Shown: positions 1 through 8,490 of the stretch, piece by piece | How positions within the stretch are numbered: the stretch's first letter is position 1 | Layout: each line of letters starts with the position of its first letter | Assembly: GCF_022430545.2 (NCBI RefSeq) | Contig: NZ_CP092488.2 | Span: 1,240,001-1,304,000 of the forward strand | Source of the DNA: Mycobacterium paraterrae | GTDB taxonomy: Bacteria; Actinomycetota; Actinomycetes; Mycobacteriales; Mycobacteriaceae | Direction: 5' to 3' | DNA: 64,000 nt | Translations under genes and position numbers: made by a program | Notes under the pieces: generated by a model | The model's database searches: none | Seen by the model: only the letters and a program-made list of their open reading frames with translations | Told to the model about the DNA's origin: nothing

Positions 1-596
1 TGGCTGAGTCGGAATTGGGTTCCGAAGCGCAGCGGGAGCGCCGCAAGCGCATCCTGGACGCGACGATGGCAATCGCGTCCAAGGGCGGCTACGAGGCGGT
101 TCAGATGCGCGCGGTGGCTGACCGCGCCGATGTCGCGGTCGGCACGCTGTACCGGTATTTCCCGTCGAAGGTGCACTTGCTGGTGTCGGCGCTGGGCCGT
201 GAGTTCGAACGAATCGACGCCAAGACCGACCGCTCCACGCTGGTCGGGGGAACGCCGAGCCAGCGACTGAACTTCATGATCAGCAAGCTCAACCGCGCGA
301 TGCAACGCAATCCGCTGCTGACCGAGGCCATGACCCGGGCCTACGTGTTCGCCGACGCGTCGGCGGCCGGTGAAGTGGATCAGGTGGAGAAGTTGATCGA
401 CTCGATGTTTGCCCGCGCGATGAGTGACGGCGAACCGACCGAGGAGCAGTACCACATCGCCCGGGTGATCTCGGATGTATGGACCAACAATCTGCTGGCC
501 TGGCTGACCCGGCGGGCCTCGGCCACCGACGTCAGCAAGCGGCTGGAGCTGGCGGTTCGGCTGCTGATCGGCAACGGAGAAAACGCCCAAAGCTAG
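1..596 (+). CDS. kstR: TetR-family cholesterol-catabolism repressor KstR, 5' end cut by window
   Basis: KstR is the TetR-type repressor of the cholesterol and lipid degradation regulon; its ligand is a CoA thioester of an early cholesterol metabolite. The visible 197 residues start in frame at position 3, and only a few N-terminal codons are missing to the left. The N-terminal helix-turn-helix is clear (ADVAVGTLYRYFPSKVHL), followed by the all-helical ligand and dimer domain with the stretch MTRAYVFADASAAGEVDQV. Sequence and length agree with M. tuberculosis Rv3574 as remembered. The stop codon overlaps by 4 bp the end of the convergent LacI-type gene. The kstR promoter and operator lie outside the window. 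Confidence 0.95.
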   Translation, partial: AESELGSEAQRERRKRILDATMAIASKGGYEAVQMRAVADRADVAVGTLYRYFPSKVHLLVSALGREFERIDAKTDRSTLVGGTPSQRLNFMISKLNRAMQRNPLLTEAMTRAYVFADASAAGEVDQVEKLIDSMFARAMSDGEPTEEQYHIARVISDVWTNNLLAWLTRRASATDVSKRLELAVRLLIGNGENAQS

Positions 597-1666
597 GCGG
601 GCGGACCGGCGGTGCGTCCGCGGATCAGCGTGGTCTCGAGCACCTCGATCGTCGGGTTGATATCCCCGTTGAGTAGCAATTCCCCTGCGCGGCGGCCTTT
701 TTGCAGGCTCGGTTGGGCGACCGTGGTCAGGCCGCGGTTCATCGCCTCGGACACTCCGTCGAAGCCGGTGATCGTTATCTGCCCGGGCGCGAACCTGCCA
801 TGGGCCCGCAGGTAGTCCATCGCAGAGATGGCCAAGACGTCGGCAGTGCACATCAGCGCGGTGATCCGAGGGTTCGCCTCGAGGGCGGTCTGCGCTGCGA
901 CTCCACCGGAATCTGTTGTGTGGTCGTGACTTTCGACGACGGTGAGCGAGTCGGGGTCGAGACCGGCGGCCGCCATCGCGTCGCGGACACCGCGGATGCG
1001 TTCGCTCTGCACGTGAAACGTCGATCCGTGCAGACGTTTCGCGTCGACCAGGCCCTGGAACTGATCTCGCAGCAGCCGCATGGTGAGCAATCCGATCTCA
1101 CGATGACCGAGGCCCAGCACGTGATCGGCCATCGTGCGCATCGCCGCGCGGTCGTCGATGCCCACCTGGGACGCGCCCGGCACATCCTTAGGTTGGTCGA
1201 CCACTACCAGCGGTAGACGTCGCTGCAAGACCACTTGGAGGTAGGGGTCGTCACCGGCCGCCGAATAGACCACAAAGCCGTCGACGCCCGCGGCAAGCAC
1301 CGATGCCGCGCCCTCGGCGACGCTGCGGCTCGGTCCGACCGCCACCAGCAACAGGCCCTGACCGCCCATCTCACACGATTGCGCAAGGCCCGCAACGAAA
1401 TCCAGCGCAGCCGGATCGCTGAAGGAATACGTCAGGGGCTCTGTGATGACCAGACCGACGGCACCCGCGCGGCGGGTCCGCAACGATCGCGCCACCGGGT
1501 CGGGGCCCGGATAGCCCAGCCTCTTGGCGGTGTCGAGCACGCGTTCGCGCAATGCGTCCGAGAGTTGGTCGGGCCGGTTGTAGGCGTTCGAAATGGTCGT
1601 TCGGGAGACTTTGAGCTCAGCTGCCAACGATGCCAGGGTGGCCCGGCGTCGGGGCAGGGGGCTCAT
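593..1666 (-). CDS. LacI-family transcriptional regulator
   Basis: This is a 357-aa LacI/GalR-type regulator. The N-terminal helix-turn-helix and hinge are recognisable (ATLASLAAELKVSRTTISN, then a second helix ending in LGYPGPDPVARSLR), followed by a periplasmic-binding-protein-like effector domain (residues about 60-345, with GITGFDG-type and LGHREIGLL elements). The effector is unknown. It is convergent with kstR (4-bp overlap) and divergent from pxpA, with only 61 bp between the two starts. A 17-bp inverted repeat in that gap could be its operator, and a -10-like TAGCCT sits 8 nt before the ATG. It corresponds in position to M. tuberculosis Rv3575c. Confidence 0.88.
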   Translation of the reverse strand: MSPLPRRRATLASLAAELKVSRTTISNAYNRPDQLSDALRERVLDTAKRLGYPGPDPVARSLRTRRAGAVGLVITEPLTYSFSDPAALDFVAGLAQSCEMGGQGLLLVAVGPSRSVAEGAASVLAAGVDGFVVYSAAGDDPYLQVVLQRRLPLVVVDQPKDVPGASQVGIDDRAAMRTMADHVLGLGHREIGLLTMRLLRDQFQGLVDAKRLHGSTFHVQSERIRGVRDAMAAAGLDPDSLTVVESHDHTTDSGGVAAQTALEANPRITALMCTADVLAISAMDYLRAHGRFAPGQITITGFDGVSEAMNRGLTTVAQPSLQKGRRAGELLLNGDINPTIEVLETTLIRGRTAGPPA

Positions 1667-1674
1667 GCATTGTG

Positions 1675-1721
1675 AGGCTACCGGGAATTGCCCGGTCGAG
1701 CCGATTTTCGACGACTAAGCT
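1675..1721. promoter_or_regulatory. Divergent promoter region and candidate LacI-type operator
   Basis: The gap between the LacI-type gene and pxpA contains the inverted repeat ACCGGGAATTGCCCGGT at 1680-1696, with 6-bp arms and a 5-nt centre. A minus-strand -10-like TAGCCT (1675-1680) lies 8 nt before the regulator ATG. A plus-strand TAAGCT (1716-1721) lies exactly 6 nt before the pxpA GTG, as in a leaderless mycobacterial promoter. The repeat abuts the first -10 and lies where the -35 of the second should be, so one dimer could control both genes. The repeat is seen; its function as an operator is inferred. Confidence 0.45.
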
Positions 1722-1727
1722 GACCAG

Positions 1728-2486
1728 GTGGCCCGCATCGACCTCAACGCCGATCTCGGCGAGGGCTTCGGCGTCTGGCGACTCGGCGACGACGAAGCCA
1801 TGCTGGGCATCGTCACCAGCGCCAATATCGCATGCGGATTCCACGCTGGTGACCCGGCCGCACTGCTGTCGGTGTGCCGACTGGCCGCCGAGCGTGGTGT
1901 GCGGATCGGCGCGCAGGTGTCCTACCGTGATCTGGCCGGATTTGGCCGGCGCTTCATCGACGTCACATACGACGACCTGCTCGCCGACGTGGTGTATCAG
2001 GTCGGCGCCTTGCACGGCTTGGCGCAAGCTTCTGGTTCCGTCGTGTCTTACGTCAAACCCCATGGTGCGCTGTACAACACGATCGTCGACAATCGCGAGC
2101 AGGCGGCGGCGGTCGCGGAAGCGGTGCTGATGATCGACGCCGGCCTGCCGGTATTGGGCCTGGCTGGATCGGTATTCTTCGACGAGGCCCGCCGGCGAGG
2201 CTTGCGTACGGTGGGTGAGGCGTTCGCCGACCGCGCCTATCGCCCTGACGGACAACTTGTCTCGCGCCGTGAGCCTGGCGCCGTGCTCGACGATCCCGAC
2301 GCAATCGCCGAACGCGTGCTCACAATGGTCACCTCGGGCACGGTCACCGCGGTCGACGGATCGACGGTGACGCTGAACGTGGAATCGGTATGCGTGCACG
2401 GTGATTCGCCGGGCGCGGTGCACGTCGCGACAGCGGTCCGCGACCGCCTGACCTCCAACGGCATTGATCTGCAAGCGTTTTGCTGA
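1728..2486 (+). CDS. pxpA: 5-oxoprolinase subunit A (LamB/YcsF family)
   Basis: This 252-aa protein belongs to the LamB/YcsF family, whose characterised member PxpA works with PxpB and PxpC in ATP-dependent cleavage of 5-oxoproline to glutamate. The signature is at the N-terminus (DLNADLGEGFGVW and SANIACGFHAGD), followed by VKPHGALYN and a conserved FADRAYRPDG element; the length is normal for the family. The GTG start is supported by a TAAGCT hexamer 6 nt upstream. The stop overlaps the next ATG (TGATG). No pxpB or pxpC is present in the window, so either they lie elsewhere or the protein has another role. It faces the LacI-type regulator. Confidence 0.88.
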   Translation: MARIDLNADLGEGFGVWRLGDDEAMLGIVTSANIACGFHAGDPAALLSVCRLAAERGVRIGAQVSYRDLAGFGRRFIDVTYDDLLADVVYQVGALHGLAQASGSVVSYVKPHGALYNTIVDNREQAAAVAEAVLMIDAGLPVLGLAGSVFFDEARRRGLRTVGEAFADRAYRPDGQLVSRREPGAVLDDPDAIAERVLTMVTSGTVTAVDGSTVTLNVESVCVHGDSPGAVHVATAVRDRLTSNGIDLQAFC

Positions 2487-3409
2487 TGCGACTGCGTCCT
2501 GGCCGTCCTGATCTTGCGCGGCACGCCCACCTCTTCCGGGTACCGGCCGCCGCCTTCGATGCACCGCTGACGGTGACGTGGCTGGGCGTAGCGACGGTGC
2601 TCATCGACGACGGTTCGTCGGCGGTGATGACCGACGGTTTCTTTTCCCGTCCGAGCCTGACCCGCGTGGGGTTGGGCAAGGTGGCGCCGTCACCCGCCCG
2701 GGTCGACGGATCTCTCGCGCGCCTGGGAATCACCCGCCTGGAAGCGGTCGTACCGGTCCATACCCATTTCGACCACGCGCTGGATTCCGCGCTCGTGGCC
2801 GATCGAACCGGCGCCCGGCTGGTCGGTGGTGAGTCCGCGGCCAATGTCGGCCGTGGGTACGGCCTCGACGACGACCGCGTGGTGGTGGCCGACTCAGGGT
2901 CTCCAATCCGGTTGGGTCCGTTCGATATCACGCTGATCGACTCGCGGCACAGTCCGCCGGACCGGTTCCCAGGCACCATCGACCAACCGGTCGTACCGCC
3001 GGTGCGGGTGGCGACATACCGGTGCGGAGAGGCCTGGTCGACGTTCGTTCACCACCGGCCATCGGACCGGCGAGTGTTGATCCAGGGCAGCGCCGGCTTC
3101 GTCAGAGGCGCGCTGAGCGGCCAGCGGGCCGATGTCGTCTACCTCGGTGTCGGGCAGCTCGGCGTGCAACCGGAGTCGTATCTCACCGACTACTGGACGG
3201 AGACAGTGCAGAGTGTCGGGGCGCGCCGCGCGGTACTGGTGCACTGGGACGACTTCTTCCGTCCGCTGTCAAAGCCGTTGCGGGCCTTGCCCTACGCGGC
3301 CGACGACCTGGACGTCTCACTGCGCATTCTCGGTGAGCTGGCCGCGCGTGACGGCGTCGCCCTGGATATGCCAACTGTGTGGCGGCGCGAAGACCCGTGG
3401 GTCAGATGA
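2486..3409 (+). CDS. MBL-fold metal-dependent hydrolase
   Basis: This 307-aa metallo-beta-lactamase-fold protein has the metal-binding motif HTHFDHALDS around residue 93 and downstream conserved residues including DSRHSPP and VLVHWDDFF. The substrate is unknown. It matches in position M. tuberculosis Rv3577. The ATG was chosen because it overlaps the pxpA stop by 1 nt (TGATG), which indicates translational coupling; a TTG two codons upstream is possible. It has no obvious signal peptide. Its end lies 7 bp from the convergent phosphodiesterase gene. Confidence 0.85.
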   Translation: MRLRPGRPDLARHAHLFRVPAAAFDAPLTVTWLGVATVLIDDGSSAVMTDGFFSRPSLTRVGLGKVAPSPARVDGSLARLGITRLEAVVPVHTHFDHALDSALVADRTGARLVGGESAANVGRGYGLDDDRVVVADSGSPIRLGPFDITLIDSRHSPPDRFPGTIDQPVVPPVRVATYRCGEAWSTFVHHRPSDRRVLIQGSAGFVRGALSGQRADVVYLGVGQLGVQPESYLTDYWTETVQSVGARRAVLVHWDDFFRPLSKPLRALPYAADDLDVSLRILGELAARDGVALDMPTVWRREDPWVR

Positions 3410-3416
3410 TCGACCG

Positions 3417-4346
3417 CTAGCGGCGGTACGCCGCAGGCAGCGGCCTCCCGCGCTCGGCAAGTATTCCTCGCAGCACGGCTGGGTAGTTGGTGATGATGCC
3501 GTCGACGTTGTCGTCGATCAGCGACGTCATGTCGTCCGCGTTGTCGACCGTCCACGGCAGGACCTTGAGCCCCGACGCGTGGGCGCGGTCGACGAGCGCC
3601 CGGTCGACCAGCTTGTGGTCCGGGGAGAGGATCGTCGCGCCGACCAGCGCGGCCCCCGCGACAGGGTCCCCGACCGCGGCGGGGTCGACGCCCGCCAGCC
3701 ACGGTGATCCTGGGACCCAGGTCTGCTGATCCCACAACGCGGCCAACCCCATCGACGGTTCGGCGCGGTGGACCAACGGCAGAGTGCGCCAGTCGAAGCT
3801 TTCGATCTCCACCCGGTCGACCTTGCCGGCTGCGCGAACGGCACTCAGTATCACGGCGATGAAATCTTCGGGAGTGGCTGTCCGAGAATGGTTTACGGCG
3901 TCGACCTTCGTCTCGATGTCGTAGCGCACGTGGGCGCTGTACTGGTCGGCCAAGGCGAATACTTCGGCCAGGACGGCAATCCGGTTACCGCAGTCCAGCG
4001 TTCGGACCTGCGCGAGCGTCAGCTCGTGGACGAGCTTGCCCACGTAGGGAAATTGCGGATCACCGGCCTCAGTGGGGGCGGTATCCGAGCACTTGGCAGG
4101 GTCGATGAACTCGTCATGCCAGACCACCGGCTGCCGGTCCTTGGTGATCCCGATGTCGAGTTCCAGTGTGCTGACTCCGGTTTCGAGCGCATTCGCGAAC
4201 GCTGTCAACGACTCCCCGGTACGGGTATCACCCGGGCCGCCCTGGTGGGCGATCACGTCGAAGTCCACCGCCTCCGCACCGGCTCTGGGCATGAGGACAA
4301 TGGCAGCGACTATCATCAGCCGGAGCGGCCACGCAATCAGTTTCAC
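3417..4346 (-). CDS. Secreted glycerophosphodiester phosphodiesterase
   Basis: This 309-aa protein has a signal peptide (hydrophobic residues 5-18, AGAEA cleavage region) followed by a GDPD TIM barrel. Family members hydrolyse glycerophosphodiesters to glycerol 3-phosphate and an alcohol. Motifs seen are FDVIAHQGGPGDTRTGES (catalytic His, with Gln where many members have Arg), ELDIGITKDRQPVVWHDE and, near the C-terminus, VLPWTVDNADDM. It probably acts outside the membrane. The start overlaps the stop of the upstream membrane-protein gene by 4 nt, so the two form an operon. The pair is not at this place in M. tuberculosis, as remembered. Confidence 0.85.
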   Translation of the reverse strand: MKLIAWPLRLMIVAAIVLMPRAGAEAVDFDVIAHQGGPGDTRTGESLTAFANALETGVSTLELDIGITKDRQPVVWHDEFIDPAKCSDTAPTEAGDPQFPYVGKLVHELTLAQVRTLDCGNRIAVLAEVFALADQYSAHVRYDIETKVDAVNHSRTATPEDFIAVILSAVRAAGKVDRVEIESFDWRTLPLVHRAEPSMGLAALWDQQTWVPGSPWLAGVDPAAVGDPVAGAALVGATILSPDHKLVDRALVDRAHASGLKVLPWTVDNADDMTSLIDDNVDGIITNYPAVLRGILAERGRPLPAAYRR

Positions 4347-4846
4347 CGACGTGGGGAGAACAGCGGCCGGATGGCCTCGGCCACAACGTAACCAAGCGCA
4401 CCGGCCAGCGCAGCGAATTTGGCCAGGGCGGCGGTCCGCGCGCGACGCGCATGAACGTCGACCCTGTCGCGGTCGAGCACCTTGAGCAGCGAGACGCCTT
4501 CGATCGCGTCACCGGCGACAGCGACTACCGCGGCGCCGATCAGCGCGCGGGGATGTCCCCAGCGCAGACGCGCGCGCTCGAGCAACAGCGCCGCGAGGAT
4601 GCCGTAGGACGTCATGTATCCGAAGTCGAGCCACATCGACGCCCGCGCCGCCCGCTGGCCGTCGTGGCCCCACTGCGTCATGATCTGCTCGGCTCGAAAC
4701 CCGCTGCCCGCCAACTCGAATTCGATGATCCCCGGGCCGCCGGTCGCCCGCATCCGGCGTTCCAGAACGGTCATGATCGCGGTGTACAACGCGAACGCGC
4801 CGGTTGCGGCGGAGACCTTGTGGTCGCGCAGCCGGCGACGGCTCAT
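4343..4846 (-). CDS. Hypothetical membrane protein
   Basis: I do not recognise this 167-aa protein. It has about four hydrophobic segments (around residues 12-27, 70-88, 99-113 and 143-158) joined by short basic loops, which suggests a small polytopic inner-membrane protein with a basic C-terminus (RPLFSPRR). It is coupled to the downstream phosphodiesterase gene by a 4-nt overlap, and its start lies 2 nt after the rlmB stop, so it is probably co-transcribed with rlmB. A role in handling lipids or lipid head groups would fit the neighbour but is only a guess. Confidence 0.7.
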   Translation of the reverse strand: MSRRRLRDHKVSAATGAFALYTAIMTVLERRMRATGGPGIIEFELAGSGFRAEQIMTQWGHDGQRAARASMWLDFGYMTSYGILAALLLERARLRWGHPRALIGAAVVAVAGDAIEGVSLLKVLDRDRVDVHARRARTAALAKFAALAGALGYVVAEAIRPLFSPRR

Positions 4847-4847
4847 G

Positions 4848-5780
4848 TCAGCTCCGGCGCTGTCGGGCGATTTCGGCCAAGACCACGCCGGCGGCCACCG
4901 ACGCGTTCAACGACTCGGTCGGCCCGGCCATCGGAATCGACACCACCGCATCACAGTTCTGCCGCACCAGCCGCGACAGTCCCTTGCCCTCGGATCCCAC
5001 CACCACGACGATCGGGTCGGTACCGTCCACGTCGTCGACGACGGTGTCCCCCTCGGCGTCGAGTCCCACCAACTGCACTCCTCGGTCGGCCCAATCCTTG
5101 AGCGTCCGATTGAGATTGGTGGCCCGCGCGACGGGGATCCGCGCTGCCGCACCGGCGCTGGTGCGCCAGGCGACCGCCGTCACGGAGGCGGACCGGCGCT
5201 CCGGAATCAACACCCCGTGGCCGCCGAACGCCGCGACCGAGCGGACGATCGCCCCGAGGTTGCGCGGATCGGAGATGTTGTCCAGTGCAACCAGTAGCGC
5301 GGGCGGGTTGTCCGTCGCGGTCTTGAACAGTTCGTCGGGATGCAGATAGTTGTACGGCGGCACCTGCAGCGCGATGCCCTGATGCAGACCGTTGGTGGTC
5401 ATCCGGTCGAGGTCGGAGCGCGGCACTTCCAGGATCGCGATGCCGGAATCAGCTGCCAGCGTCACGGCTTCGGTGAGCCGCTCGTCGGCCTGGGCGCCGA
5501 GCGCGACATACAGTGCCGTCGCCGGAACCCCCGCGCGCAAGCATTCCAGCACCGGGTTGCGCCCCAGCACGTTTTCGACACCGTCGTCCTTGCGCTTGGG
5601 AGCGGACCGGCGTGCCGCCGCCTTCGCCCGCTTGGCGGCCGGATGGTGCGGGCGCGCCTCCGCGGGCGGGGTAGCGCCGCGACCCTCCAGTCCGCGGCGC
5701 CGTTGACCGCCGGAGCCGACGGTCGGGCCCTTCTTCGACGTCTTGCGAATTGCGCCGCGGCGCTGCGAGTTACCGGCCAT
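4848..5780 (-). CDS. rlmB: 23S rRNA (guanosine-2'-O-)-methyltransferase RlmB (SpoU family)
   Basis: This 310-aa SpoU/TrmH-class enzyme uses S-adenosylmethionine to methylate a 2'-hydroxyl in 23S rRNA. It has a basic, low-complexity N-terminal tail (residues 1-50), a substrate-binding domain (VLGRNPVLECLRAG) and the knotted SPOUT domain with NLGAIVRSVAAFGG, VVGSEGKGLSRL and SLNASVAAGVVL. The start was placed at the ATG giving MAGNSQRRG because this matches the mycobacterial orthologue (Rv3579c) as remembered; the frame is open for 12 more codons. It overlaps the end of cysS by 11 bp, so the two are probably co-transcribed. Confidence 0.92.
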   Translation of the reverse strand: MAGNSQRRGAIRKTSKKGPTVGSGGQRRRGLEGRGATPPAEARPHHPAAKRAKAAARRSAPKRKDDGVENVLGRNPVLECLRAGVPATALYVALGAQADERLTEAVTLAADSGIAILEVPRSDLDRMTTNGLHQGIALQVPPYNYLHPDELFKTATDNPPALLVALDNISDPRNLGAIVRSVAAFGGHGVLIPERRSASVTAVAWRTSAGAAARIPVARATNLNRTLKDWADRGVQLVGLDAEGDTVVDDVDGTDPIVVVVGSEGKGLSRLVRQNCDAVVSIPMAGPTESLNASVAAGVVLAEIARQRRS

Positions 5781-7182
5781 CGGCGTGCGACTCCAGCGAC
5801 CACTGCGGGCCGTCACCGGTGTCGGTGACCTCGATGCCGGCGTCTTTCAGTCGGTCCCGGATCTCGTCGGCCAGCTTCCAGTCACGTTGCACGCGAGCTT
5901 GTTGGCGGCGTTCGAGCTCGGCGCGCACCAGTACGTCGACGGCGCCCAGCGCTGCCGAGGTCTCGTCGCGCGACTCCCAGCGCTCGTCGAGCGGGTCGCA
6001 GCCGAGGATGCCCATCATCGCCCGGATCGCTCCGGCGTGGGTCAGTGCTGCATCATGGTCGCCCGCGTCGAGCGCGCGGTTACCGTCGGCGCGGGCGCGG
6101 TGGATTTCGGCCAGGGCCGCCGGCACCGCGAGGTCGTCGTTGAGCGCGTCCGCGAATCCCGTTGTCCACTCGCCCGGTTCGACCGCACCCACTCGGGTAC
6201 GCACCCGATGCAGGAATTCTTCGATGCCGACGTAGGCGTTGACCGCGTCCTTCAACGCGGTCTCAGAGAACTCCAGCATCGAGCGGTAGTGGGCACTGCC
6301 CAGGTAGTAACGGAGCTCGGCGGCGCGGACGCGCTGCAGCATTGCCGGGATCGACAACACGTTGCCCAGCGACTTGCTCATCTTCTCGCCGCCCAGAGTC
6401 ACCCAGCCGTTGTGCAGCCAGTACCGGGCGAACCTGTCGCCGGCCGCGTGGCTTTGCGCGATCTCGTTCTCGTGATGGGGGAAAACCAAATCCATTCCCC
6501 CGCAATGGATGTCGAATTCAGGGCCCAGATATTCGCGTGCCATCGCCACGCATTCGGTATGCCAGCCCGGCCGTCCACGGCCCCACGGCGTCGGCCAGGA
6601 CGGCTCACCGGGCTTGGCACCCTTCCACAGTGTGAAGTCGCGCTCATCGCGCTTGCCGACGGCCACGCCTTCGCCCTGGTGGACGTCGTCGATCTTGTGT
6701 CCGGAAAGCTGACCGTATGCCGGGTAGCTCTTCACGTCGAAGTAGACGTCGCCGCAACCCGCGTAGGCGTTCCCGGACTCGATCAGCCGCTCGATCAGTT
6801 CCACCATCTGGGTGATGTGGCCGGTGGCCCGGGGTTCGACCGAGGGCGGTAGGACGCCGAGCGCGTCGTAGGCGGCGGAGAACGCCCGCTCGTAGGTTGC
6901 CGCCCATTCCCACCACGGGCGGCCGGCGGCGGCTGCCTTGTTCAGTATTTTGTCGTCGATATCGGTGACGTTGCGGACGAACGCGACGTCGCAGCCTCGG
7001 GCCGTCAGCCAGCGTCGCAGGATGTCGAAGGCCACCCCGCTGCGGACGTGGCCGATATGCGGCAGGCCCTGAACGGTGGCGCCGCAGAGGTAGATGGAGA
7101 CGTGCCCGGGCCGCAGCGGAACGAAATCACGCACGGCACCGGTTGCCGTGTCGTGTAGCCGCAGGTCGGCGCGATCGGTCAC
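5770..7182 (-). CDS. cysS: Cysteinyl-tRNA synthetase
   Basis: This 470-aa class I synthetase charges tRNA-Cys. It shows the HIGH signature (GLPHIGHVRSG), the KMSKS signature (GGEKMSKSLGN) and the zinc-site region (CGATVQ, GWHTECVAM, HHENEIAQS). Length is normal. The GTG start is 8 nt downstream of a TAAGCT hexamer. This promoter-start segment is almost identical to that of lysS in this window. It heads the cysS-rlmB group. It should not be confused with the related mycothiol ligase MshC. Confidence 0.96.
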   Translation of the reverse strand: MTDRADLRLHDTATGAVRDFVPLRPGHVSIYLCGATVQGLPHIGHVRSGVAFDILRRWLTARGCDVAFVRNVTDIDDKILNKAAAAGRPWWEWAATYERAFSAAYDALGVLPPSVEPRATGHITQMVELIERLIESGNAYAGCGDVYFDVKSYPAYGQLSGHKIDDVHQGEGVAVGKRDERDFTLWKGAKPGEPSWPTPWGRGRPGWHTECVAMAREYLGPEFDIHCGGMDLVFPHHENEIAQSHAAGDRFARYWLHNGWVTLGGEKMSKSLGNVLSIPAMLQRVRAAELRYYLGSAHYRSMLEFSETALKDAVNAYVGIEEFLHRVRTRVGAVEPGEWTTGFADALNDDLAVPAALAEIHRARADGNRALDAGDHDAALTHAGAIRAMMGILGCDPLDERWESRDETSAALGAVDVLVRAELERRQQARVQRDWKLADEIRDRLKDAGIEVTDTGDGPQWSLESHADGR

Positions 7183-7196
7183 GACGTGCCAGCTTA
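7180..7196 (-). promoter_or_regulatory. cysS core promoter, near-leaderless
   Basis: On the minus strand TAAGCT is followed by 8 nt and then GTGA (TAAGCTGGCACGTCGTGA). TAAGCT fits the mycobacterial -10 consensus TANNNT, which would put the transcript start at or 1-2 nt before the cysS GTG. There is no Shine-Dalgarno sequence. The same block occurs at lysS (24305-24322) with one mismatch. Confidence 0.5.
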
Positions 7197-7316
7197 CCGG
7201 GCCGGTTCGGCCGCCGATGACCGCCGCACGACGGCTGGGTCGATCTTCGCTACAAAGCCTGCCGGATGTCTGTCACCGGCGGAATCGATCACCGCGAGGC
7301 AAAAGCCACTCGACGC

Positions 7317-7787
7317 TCAGACGGTGATCAATAACGCCGTAGCGATTGCCGCGCGACCCTCGCCGCGGCCGGTCAGGCCCAGCCCATCGGTGGTGGTCGC
7401 CGACACCGACACGGGGGCGCCCAGCACCTGCGACAGGGCGGCCTGCGCCTCGGCACGGCGCGGCCCGATCCTGGGCCGGTTGCCGATGACCTGGACGGCC
7501 GCGTTGCCGACCTGAAAGCCGTGTGCGTCGAGCAGTTCGGTCACGTGGCGCAGCATCGTCATACCGCTGACGCCGGCCCAGCGCGGGTCGTCGACACCGA
7601 ACACCTCCCCGATGTCGCCGAGGCCGCCCGCGGACAGCAGCGCGTCGCAGAGAGCGTGCACGGCCACGTCGCCGTCGGAGTGCCCCGCGCAGCCGTCGAC
7701 GTCGGGAAACAGCAGGCCCAGCAGCCAGCATGGCCGGCCGGCTTCGATGACGTGCACGTCGGTGCCGAGACCGACCCGGACGTTCAC
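7317..7787 (-). CDS. ispF: 2-C-methyl-D-erythritol 2,4-cyclodiphosphate synthase
   Basis: This 156-aa enzyme of the MEP isoprenoid pathway makes 2-C-methylerythritol 2,4-cyclodiphosphate. The metal ligands are visible in GLGTDVHVI (Asp and His near residues 9-11) and GHSDGDVAVHALCDALL (His about residue 35), and the C-terminal ATTTDGLGLTGRGEG motif is intact. The GTG start overlaps the ispD stop by 4 nt (GTGA), so the two consecutive-pathway enzymes are translationally coupled. A 134-bp gap separates it from cysS. Confidence 0.95.
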   Translation of the reverse strand: MNVRVGLGTDVHVIEAGRPCWLLGLLFPDVDGCAGHSDGDVAVHALCDALLSAGGLGDIGEVFGVDDPRWAGVSGMTMLRHVTELLDAHGFQVGNAAVQVIGNRPRIGPRRAEAQAALSQVLGAPVSVSATTTDGLGLTGRGEGRAAIATALLITV

Positions 7788-8455
7788 TTGCTGACGATCG
7801 CTTGCGCGAGCAGCAGGTCGAGCCCGGTCGTGATCTTGAAGGCCAGCGGGTCTCCGTCGACGACCTGGACTTGGCCCCCGACGTGCTCGACCAGCGAGGC
7901 GTCATCGGTGAACTCAGTCGTCCCGGCCTGCTGGTAGGCGCGCAGCAGCAGCTCGGTGGTGAAGCCCTGCGGGGTCTGGACGGCGCGCAGACCGGCCCGC
8001 TCCGGCGTGCCGAGCACGGCGCCGTTGGCGTCGACCGCCTTGATGGTGTCGGCGACGGGCAGCGCTGGCACCACCGCTGGGTGCCCGGCCCGCAACGCCT
8101 CCACGACGCGCACCACGAGCGCGGGTGGTGTCAGGGCGCGGGCCGCGTCGTGGACGAGTACGAAGTCGGGATCACCGGCGTCGCCGACCGCGGCCAGCGC
8201 CAAGCCGACCGATTCTCCGCGGTTGGCTCCCCCCGCGACGACGGTCGCATCGCGACCGAGGATCAACTTCGCCCGATCTGTGCGATCGGCCGGGACCGCG
8301 ACCACCACGCGGTCGACGACTCCGGATTCCAGCAAGCCTTCGATGGCCCGCTCGACCAGAGTGCGACCGTCGAGTTGGTAAAACGCCTTGGGGACGCCGG
8401 CGGCCAGCCGCTCGCCCGAGCCGGCGGCGGGAACGACCGCGACCGTGCCGGTCAA
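7784..8455 (-). CDS. ispD: 2-C-methyl-D-erythritol 4-phosphate cytidylyltransferase
   Basis: This 223-aa enzyme transfers CMP from CTP to methylerythritol 4-phosphate in the MEP pathway. The nucleotide-binding motif is VPAAGSGERLAAGVPKAFY, with the conserved VLVHDAARAL and VQTPQGF elements downstream. The start is a TTG, 35 bp after the carD stop; no better start is visible. The group carD-ispD-ispF is conserved in mycobacteria, and carD probably supplies part of the transcription. Confidence 0.94.
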   Translation of the reverse strand: MTGTVAVVPAAGSGERLAAGVPKAFYQLDGRTLVERAIEGLLESGVVDRVVVAVPADRTDRAKLILGRDATVVAGGANRGESVGLALAAVGDAGDPDFVLVHDAARALTPPALVVRVVEALRAGHPAVVPALPVADTIKAVDANGAVLGTPERAGLRAVQTPQGFTTELLLRAYQQAGTTEFTDDASLVEHVGGQVQVVDGDPLAFKITTGLDLLLAQAIVSK

Positions 8456-8490
8456 TGCGGTACCCCGAGCGTTAAGAAATCGTCAGGAAT

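Noticed and set aside
3414..3423. CCGCTAGCGG palindrome between the MBL-fold and phosphodiesterase genes, as a terminator
   Set aside because: It has no loop; at most three base pairs could form, so it is not a useful hairpin.
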